Source: an uncultured Desulfovibrio sp. (GTDB lineage: Bacteria; Desulfobacterota; Desulfovibrionia; Desulfovibrionales; Desulfovibrionaceae). Taken from it: DNA of 12,831 nt. Numbering within the stretch: the first letter of the stretch is position 1; every line of letters starts with the position of its first letter. Positions 9,001 to 12,831 of the stretch are shown in pieces. The translations under genes and the position numbers were made by a program. Below the pieces are notes generated by a model. That model did no database searches and was not told the origin of the DNA. It worked only from the letters and a program-made list of their open reading frames with translations. Location of the stretch: the NCBI GenBank assembly GCA_900546145.1, contig URBN01000047.1:1-12831 (forward strand), given 5' to 3'.

Positions 9001-9424
9001 CGGCCTCGCGAGCGATAGCTCCGAGGTAGACATAGCCTCGCTTGTTTTTGTCAAGCCCCCAGAAGTGCAGTCCCTTTTCAATGATATCCTTTAGCTCCAA
9101 GCTGGGGTTGGGAAGAAAGACGTTCAAGCCGTTCAGAATGACGTCATATGACCATGTCGTTCCTCCGTATCTTTGCTGCCAGCACAAAGCGGCATAAAGC
9201 ACAAAAACAGCATCAAAAGAGGGGACATCGTACCACAGACTGAAAGGTGTTGAATACCCGAGCCTGTAGGCCAATGCCATGTCTTGCTTTAGACCTTCTT
9301 CCAGAGTCAGAAATTCATCCGGGGTTGCATGGTAGGAGTACAGATGGCGGCCGTCTGGGGCGTCAAGTTCCCTGCTGGCCAGAAAACTACTCAACCAGTC
9401 TTTTATCTTGAACTGCTTCGCCAT
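6077..9424 (-). CDS. druH: DruH-like protein of Druantia type III, function unknown
   Basis: An 1115-residue, probably cytoplasmic protein with no signal peptide or membrane segment and no nuclease, methylase or ATPase motif that I can see. The N-terminus carries a pattern I recall from large proteins encoded next to DUF1998 helicases (STY4851-like annotations, from memory): APDGRHLYSYHATPDEF (22-38), then FVLYAALCWQQRYGG (74-88) with a following W. The middle part looks beta-rich and the C-terminal third mostly helical. The assignment rests mainly on context: Druantia type III consists of just two genes, a large protein of unknown function followed by the giant helicase DruE, and the order, strand and size here fit that. 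The ATG at 9422-9424 is supported by GGAG seven bases upstream. The stop codon is followed after two bases by the druE start. The name could change if a profile search placed it in another helicase-associated family. Confidence 0.7.
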   Translation of the reverse strand: MAKQFKIKDWLSSFLASRELDAPDGRHLYSYHATPDEFLTLEEGLKQDMALAYRLGYSTPFSLWYDVPSFDAVFVLYAALCWQQRYGGTTWSYDVILNGLNVFLPNPSLELKDIIEKGLHFWGLDKNKRGYVYLGAIAREAGLPQKLLTENRGAVGRLLHSVLREALRSGQSGNIITSWIESCETILPQSYRNEEIIDLLADSINAILNIKKNLCASTLEEVMAELDEKTPDWRSCFPLPLYDDTARDLLNRLLEDAASSTQTVQTGSPVSAVRSLIRKAGQGWDILARLNIPSRIETGIRQDRPRVLSMSITSGQSSFESVLKKHADSKFYFFQQKKNVTFFNPDAVQEIIVRYMAPSGFCLTHTCPGGAELDSELPWIFEGEQYGYRFRQQGGGSVRGTVCYVALAPGWEAENAEDLGPLLGTDRHIHRMTHSGRLKKDNLEFPIRTSELFSEEYDWSRDNRFWDVEVLRPSLAFRGIPKVVASLCGMKKISHGKILQKTAGMEDFIPLSSSNTPVGVAQVWFKANSGASLRSRMLLLPMKASISLSADEEGNGLLCLENWSAETATFDQPQTGLDLVCRPQGDSLELAFKTLPGHVPPATVDLRVSWRNNPQSACIRIPFPQAGAHLFNADSQEILSSRQICALHLHGLRLYCFSVGVHHIVLRLSLSDKKLDYPLEIHEHCTVIRLIDWQNALLEMLALTNGLDDYVSLDILFDGQKVAGWKVARYESCLFPEGMDAVLALSEFGIRPSRGYAMKALPLDHPELGPMLLEESLNEDGTASGKWDLSEVLDRPGPWLIFDDTEGTSLRPLVWTVDGDIDETSRNRLQIAIDEKDKEARLQALLSCVAVMEHDLDAPEWTTLLALLDCLKNLPLSTLEIWQALLRSPLIMAMIALHPGISFQSVTSRIETEFPFLWNFISRQNWSAASQCIKHYFEKLIPGQMAFSIWQDHMQKTMENLGSCCPSVNALVHIAIPLPCHEQELKKIEYFSLAKTQKILFQDDSSLLQALLHTHADDDYWPMTFESLVNYERHNDNVRQFLSFSQGHRNSVIGLPVLLTLQSFEPRLAFFSVPPDQNTVFHIREHLHFDTEWFEQASTFTACSCASVRFIIKES
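6084..6089 (-). promoter_or_regulatory. Ribosome binding site of druE inside the end of druH
   Basis: AAAGGA on the minus strand lies nine bases before the druE ATG (6072-6074), within the last codons of druH. With the junction TAA-CC-ATG it decides the druE start and suggests that ribosomes finishing druH re-initiate on druE, keeping the two proteins in fixed proportion. Confidence 0.65.
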
Positions 9425-9428
9425 ATTA

Positions 9429-9435
9429 CTTCTCC
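9429..9435 (-). promoter_or_regulatory. Ribosome binding site of druH
   Basis: GGAGAAG on the minus strand; its GGAG core is seven bases upstream of the ATG at 9422-9424. This supports the chosen druH start. Confidence 0.7.
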
Positions 9436-9458
9436 ATGGTAGTACTTATGGTAGAGTC

Positions 9459-9486
9459 CATATAGTGGTGTAAATTTCCGTGGCAA
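9459..9486 (-). promoter_or_regulatory. Putative sigma-70-type promoter of the druH-druE operon
   Basis: On the minus strand TTGCCA (9486-9481, five of six matches to TTGACA) is followed after 16 bases by TATATG (9464-9459, four of six matches to TATAAT). The -10 ends about 34 bases before the druH start codon, leaving a short leader. No clear operator palindrome overlaps it, so I see no sign of a dedicated local repressor. Prediction by eye only. Confidence 0.45.
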
Positions 9487-9626
9487 AAAGTTGAGCAATG
9501 TAAGCGACTTCGGTATGTTTGGAATCGTCAAAAAAACACAAAAACCGAAAGAAGAGCATATGGCTCATGTCTTCCTTAACTTAGAATCCAACGAAATTCT
9601 ACGGGCATTTACGATAGGGGCTAAAA

Positions 9627-9902
9627 ATGAAGAACTTCGTCTGCTGCTCCCAAGGGGGCAACGCTATGCCCGACAGAGAGTTCTCTATCAGCAGAGGAAA
9701 ACACTTACACCACAGAGGCGCACACTGGGAGCAGTAAACGGTGTGCGCACGCATGAACTGGGACACGAATAGACAGATTCCCCCTGAATATCCCCAGATA
9801 CAGAGAGCAGTCATTCAGGACTATGCCTTTGAAAACTATTCACACAATGAACAGTTCCTTCTCACGATCATGGCTGATATGATTCAGGGGGTCCCTTCAT
9901 AG
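9627..9902 (+). pseudogene. Possible remains of a small gene with an internal stop
   Basis: One plus-strand frame opens at an ATG (9627) preceded by AGGGG at seven bases. It runs 36 codons to a TAA (9735-9737) and then stays open from the ATG at 9753 to a TAG (9900-9902) for another 49 codons. The second half, starting MNWDTNRQIPPEYP and ending near LLTIMADMIQGVPS, has a protein-like composition. I recognise no family. It may be a decayed gene, a short real ORF (9753-9902), or chance. The final stop codon lies inside the left arm of a 12-bp inverted repeat. Confidence 0.2.
9718..9748. repeat. 8-bp GC-rich inverted repeat
   Basis: GCGCACAC (9718-9725) is the reverse complement of GTGTGCGC (9741-9748), with a 15-base spacer. 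No T-tract follows on either strand, so it does not look like an intrinsic terminator. It may be a protein-binding palindrome or a remnant of mobile DNA. Confidence 0.5.
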
Positions 9903-9941
9903 ACGGCATACCGTCCGTATAATAACGTCTGCCGTCTATGA
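9897..9941. repeat. 12-bp perfect inverted repeat in the spacer
   Basis: TCATAGACGGCA (9897-9908) pairs perfectly with TGCCGTCTATGA (9930-9941) across 21 bases. The loop side also contains a smaller competing pair, ACGG/CCGT (9903-9906 with 9911-9914). No U-run follows it, but its position after the small plus-strand frame would suit a transcription end or an mRNA 3' hairpin. Confidence 0.6.
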
Positions 9942-10039
9942 GCTACTTTCAGCTGCGGGACGCGAGAAGATACCCGAGCTCTAGCATCGTTCTCATCTCA
10001 TTGCGGGGTGAGCAGCCCGTCTTTCCCCGTCTGGAAGCC

Positions 10040-10076
10040 AAAACGGGCAGGGCGCATCTGTATGCGTCCTGCCCGT
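10040..10076 (-). terminator. Strong intrinsic terminator of the autotransporter gene
   Basis: On the minus strand a 15-base arm starting ACGGGCAGG pairs with its partner through a four-base loop (ACAG) with a single mismatch, and is followed by TTTT (10043-10040). It lies about 30 bases past the autotransporter stop codon. It should insulate the defence operon promoter from read-through, since both genes run the same way. Confidence 0.85.
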
Positions 10077-10107
10077 TATCCGAAGGAAACCGGAAGGATT
10101 TCCTGCC

Positions 10108-12828
10108 CTAGAACTTGTAGACGAGGTTCAGGGAGACGTTCTGATCAGTCTCGTGCGTGGAGGCCTGGATGTTGTAGTTCACGCCAACGGTGAAATCACC
10201 CTTTTCGAACTGCAGGCCGGCCCAACCGGACCAGCTGACGGTATCCGTAATGGTATTGCGGATGCTGTCTTCGGCGTTGATGCCGGAGTAGGTGACTCTG
10301 GTCTTTGTCTTGGTATCTCCGACCGCGGGAATGATGGAGGCATCAAACTGAGGCTTGATGTTCCAGCCGCCGGCAACGATGTTCTTGGTCAGCATCACGC
10401 CCGTGGGGAACTGCACGATGTTCTGGAAGTCATCGTCCACGCTGTTCAGCGTGCGGTCGTCCACTTCCAAGTCATAGCCATAGGTATGCAGGGCCGTGTA
10501 GCGCACGCCCGTATGGGGCATGATGTCCAGCCAGTCAGTCCTGAACTGATATTCGCCGCGCAGTTCAGCGGTGAAGGCTCCGGTCTGCACATCGGCGTCG
10601 GCATCGCCCATGCCGAGAGAGGAGGGCAGATCCATGTTCAGGCTGTGGCTGCTGATGCTGTAGCCCACGGAAGCCAGGAGGTTCAGGCTGTCGCGGTTCC
10701 AGCCCGCGTACAGGTTGGCTCCGCCGAAGATGTAGTTGTCATCCGTCGAGGTAACGGCGCCCTGGCTTTCAGAACGGCCGGCTCCGCCGTGCACGGCAAG
10801 GCCCATGCGGAGCATGCCGCCTCCGAACGAGCCGATTTCGGTGTCGGCGCCGATGGCGAGGCCGCCGTAATTGCCGACAACGGAATCGTCAGAGACGTTC
10901 ATGCCGTGAGTGTAGATATTGCCATACATGGGCGTGGCCCACACATCGGTGCCATCCTTGTGGACGGTGTTGCCGGAATCGAAGTTTCCGAGAGACATAT
11001 GATGAAGGACGGTATCTGAAGCGGCGTTGGCAAGACGGAGTGCCGTGTTCTGAACACCGGCCATGACAGCGGCGCGGGAAACTTCATTGATGGTCGTGAC
11101 CGCGGTCTTGTCGTCAGGCATGTAGAGAGGTTCAATAGCCCGGCTCAGGAAACGCACGCCCATGGAGTCGGACTCGGTATTGTTCAGGTTCTGGGAGAGC
11201 ATCGCCGTCAGGGCTGTCGCCGGAATGACACCGGGAAGAGCCTGGGAGACGTCCTGCACCTCAGTCGCCACGACAACCTGCTCACCTTCCTCAGTGACAG
11301 TGCCCCTGATAAGACGGTTGGCCATGAGGCTGGCGCCGCTCCAGATGGAATCTCTGCTCAGTCCATCGGTAATAATGTACTTCGTGTTGGCCTTGGCATT
11401 GGTAACATAGAGCTTGGCCCCATCACCGACAGAGAGATTGCCGCTGCCGCTGATCATGGCTTTCTGGGAAGAAACGTCTCCGCTCACCACAAGAATGGAG
11501 TCCGAACCGAAGGCAGCGGTGGCATCGCCGCTCACCGTACCAACATGGAGCTTGGCACTGTTACCCAGGGTAACCGGCTGGCCGAGGGCAAGCAGCGATT
11601 CACCGGAACCGGCGCTGACGCCTCCCTTGTCCGGCATAGCCACAGTCGCCGCTGCGCCGCCGGAAAGAGTCATGGCGCCATTCAGCGTGAGCGAGTTCTT
11701 CATGTTGAGCTCGCCGCCGGTCATATCCACAGAGCTCTTTTCCCCGACAGTCAGGCTGTCAGCGTTCACCGTGCCGCCGGAAATATTGATCCTGCCGGCA
11801 GGGCTCTTGTCAGACGTCAGCGTCTTTTTTGTCTTTCCGTCAGTACCGATATATTCGATGTCAGGAATCTTGACGAGGCTGGCATTCGCCAGATTCAGCG
11901 TGCCGCCGCTGACAGCGATGTCATTCTTGACATCCCAGTCCTTGATCACGTTCATGGTGCCTTCCTGGACAGCCACATGACCGTAGAAATCGTTAAGCTG
12001 GCTGTTGATGGTCAGCGTGCCGCCGCCCTTCTTGGCAAGAGTCGAGCTCTTAACCTTGGCAGATTCATCGAGCGACAGAGAACTCGCGATGGAGTCCATA
12101 TGTCCGCTGGCATCTTCAGCACCAATAGTCAGGGTAGCGCCGTCAGCGATATTGAAATTCGCGGTGCTGTTCCTATCGAGGTAAAGGAAGCCGCCGGAGA
12201 CAGGAGCGGCAACGGCGCCGTACGTATCCTCCCAGGTGGATGCTTTTCCTTCAACTGTATTGCCGGAATAAATCATATCCTTCGTGACATTAAAATTCAG
12301 GATTCCCTCCTTGACACCAACGGCGTTATTTATAGCTGCATCGGCGTAGATGGCTCCGCCATTGGAATAGCCATCAGAACTGATTTTGTTGCCGGAGAAT
12401 TCAACATTATTCAGATCGATGGTCATACCTTTATTCATAATACCACCAGCGCTAACACAATATTTGGCAGAGATCGTATTATTTTTAAAGGAGCTATCTG
12501 TGATTGTTACTGCAGTACCGCTGTCTTTTCCATAACCAGCAAAATAGATTAACCCAATTACACCACCTTCAGCAATGGAATTAAGTGTGTTGCCTTCGAT
12601 CTTGCCGTTTACTATTGTTGTATTTTCGGTAGTAGCGGCCCAAGATGAGTAAGAACCTTCGACCGATTTATTCACCCATTCCCAGCTCGCTGCAAGGGCA
12701 GGACCAGCTCCCGCCGCCATCAACGCTGACGCCAGTGCCAGCGTCCCGAAGGTGTTCAGAAGGTGACATTTTTTCAGCACTGCCCGATACCTGTTGAGCA
12801 GGTTCCCAATGGCCTTTTTCGTCTGCAT
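10108..12828 (-). CDS. Autotransporter (type V secretion) with Pmp-like passenger repeats
   Basis: A 906-residue surface protein. Residues 1-46 form a long signal peptide: a basic stretch (KKAIGNLLNRYRAVLKK), a hydrophobic core (LALASALMAAGAG) and an ALA cleavage site. The early passenger contains FxxN-type and GGx(I/F) pairs resembling chlamydial Pmp repeats: FKNN (114-117)/AGGI, FSGN (144-147)/GGAI (158-161), and YSGN/SGGF. Next comes a beta-helix region with an autotransporter-associated strand repeat (KKGGGTLTINS, 266-276, through GTMNV) and recurrent SGGTLN/SGGTVN turns. Residues from about 625 form the beta-barrel translocator, ending in NLVYKF with the usual terminal Phe. By family knowledge the barrel inserts in the outer membrane and exposes the passenger, often for adhesion; the actual ligand cannot be read. 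The frame is still open at the window edge three bases upstream, so an earlier start cannot be excluded, but MQTKKAIG fits well. Coding DNA for residues about 55-195 is AT-rich. Confidence 0.9.
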   Translation of the reverse strand: MQTKKAIGNLLNRYRAVLKKCHLLNTFGTLALASALMAAGAGPALAASWEWVNKSVEGSYSSWAATTENTTIVNGKIEGNTLNSIAEGGVIGLIYFAGYGKDSGTAVTITDSSFKNNTISAKYCVSAGGIMNKGMTIDLNNVEFSGNKISSDGYSNGGAIYADAAINNAVGVKEGILNFNVTKDMIYSGNTVEGKASTWEDTYGAVAAPVSGGFLYLDRNSTANFNIADGATLTIGAEDASGHMDSIASSLSLDESAKVKSSTLAKKGGGTLTINSQLNDFYGHVAVQEGTMNVIKDWDVKNDIAVSGGTLNLANASLVKIPDIEYIGTDGKTKKTLTSDKSPAGRINISGGTVNADSLTVGEKSSVDMTGGELNMKNSLTLNGAMTLSGGAAATVAMPDKGGVSAGSGESLLALGQPVTLGNSAKLHVGTVSGDATAAFGSDSILVVSGDVSSQKAMISGSGNLSVGDGAKLYVTNAKANTKYIITDGLSRDSIWSGASLMANRLIRGTVTEEGEQVVVATEVQDVSQALPGVIPATALTAMLSQNLNNTESDSMGVRFLSRAIEPLYMPDDKTAVTTINEVSRAAVMAGVQNTALRLANAASDTVLHHMSLGNFDSGNTVHKDGTDVWATPMYGNIYTHGMNVSDDSVVGNYGGLAIGADTEIGSFGGGMLRMGLAVHGGAGRSESQGAVTSTDDNYIFGGANLYAGWNRDSLNLLASVGYSISSHSLNMDLPSSLGMGDADADVQTGAFTAELRGEYQFRTDWLDIMPHTGVRYTALHTYGYDLEVDDRTLNSVDDDFQNIVQFPTGVMLTKNIVAGGWNIKPQFDASIIPAVGDTKTKTRVTYSGINAEDSIRNTITDTVSWSGWAGLQFEKGDFTVGVNYNIQASTHETDQNVSLNLVYKF

Positions 12829-12831
12829 AGC

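Larger units (their letters stand above)
9487..10039. other. Gene-poor spacer between the defence operon and the autotransporter
   Basis: Roughly 550 bases without a convincing gene. It holds two inverted repeats (9718-9748 and 9897-9941) and short plus-strand open stretches in two frames. The stretch from 9563, beginning MAHVFLNLESNEILRAF and following AGAAGAG, looks protein-like at first but drifts into low-quality sequence. I see no tRNA, no CRISPR repeat and no attachment-site duplication. Confidence 0.5.

Noticed and set aside
543..9424. DISARM or BREX assignment for the operon
   Set aside because: There is no methyltransferase, no separate DrmB or DrmC, and no PglX/PglZ/BrxC. Two genes with a giant single-chain DUF1998 helicase fit Druantia type III better.
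9491..9772. Plus-strand open frame starting with TTG, divergent from druH
   Set aside because: The TTG start has no good ribosome binding site, the second half is Arg/Gln-rich with no family resemblance, and its 5' end reaches to within five bases of the druH promoter's -35 box. Only a short MAHVFLNLE stretch looks protein-like.
9425..10107. CRISPR array, tRNA or phage attachment site in the spacer
   Set aside because: There are no regularly spaced direct repeats, no cloverleaf-like sequence ending in CCA, and no long direct repeat shared with the other end of the operon.
10153..11019. Long plus-strand open frame (288 codons) opposite the autotransporter barrel
   Set aside because: It is antisense to a well-supported barrel domain, its translation is low-complexity and rich in Val/Ala/His/Gly, and it has no ribosome binding site or family match. 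Such shadows are common opposite GC-rich genes.
11545..12552. Plus-strand open frame of 335 codons opposite the passenger domain
   Set aside because: It is a shadow of the repeat-containing passenger; the translation has no recognisable domain and no start signal.

Overview
The window holds two complete large genes that form a tight minus-strand operon, a large minus-strand autotransporter gene, and the broken end of an insertion sequence. The organism is probably a Gram-negative anaerobe of the Desulfovibrionaceae type (Desulfovibrio, Bilophila, Mailhella). This rests on the autotransporter signal peptide and barrel, moderate GC content and the style of the IS256-type transposase, and it is an inference with low to moderate confidence.

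Region 1 (1-540): the N-terminal ~84 residues of an IS256-family (Mutator) transposase, broken at about position 55. The bases to the left of the break resemble the end of another IS, possibly IS30-type, running off the window. Positions 307-540 carry no gene. They contain a nested set of inverted repeats that serve as the transcription terminator of the next operon.

Region 2 (543-9424): a two-gene operon on the minus strand. The upstream gene (9424-6077, 1115 aa) has no recognised enzymatic domain but matches the general pattern of DruH. Two bases after its stop codon comes a 1843-aa superfamily 2 helicase with a C-terminal DUF1998 (MrfA/DrmA-like) four-cysteine module, which fits DruE. A large unknown protein followed directly by a giant DUF1998 helicase is the layout of the Druantia type III anti-phage system. 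A plausible promoter and ribosome binding site precede the first gene, and terminator hairpins follow the second.

Region 3 (9425-10042): about 620 bases with no convincing gene. It holds the operon promoter, two inverted repeats, and short open stretches that may be remains of a decayed gene.

Region 4 (10043-12828): a type V autotransporter of 906 aa with signal peptide, Pmp-like FxxN/GGxI repeats, a beta-helix passenger with a transport repeat, and a C-terminal beta-barrel ending in Phe. It is followed by a strong intrinsic terminator. The coding DNA for the N-terminal passenger is markedly AT-rich compared with both flanks, which suggests a mosaic surface protein.

Taken together, a defence cassette lies between IS debris and a surface-protein gene, as expected for an accessory region. 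The Druantia-like operon is the main system here. It is a known class rather than a new one, although its first protein and the C-terminus of its helicase remain mechanistically unexplained.
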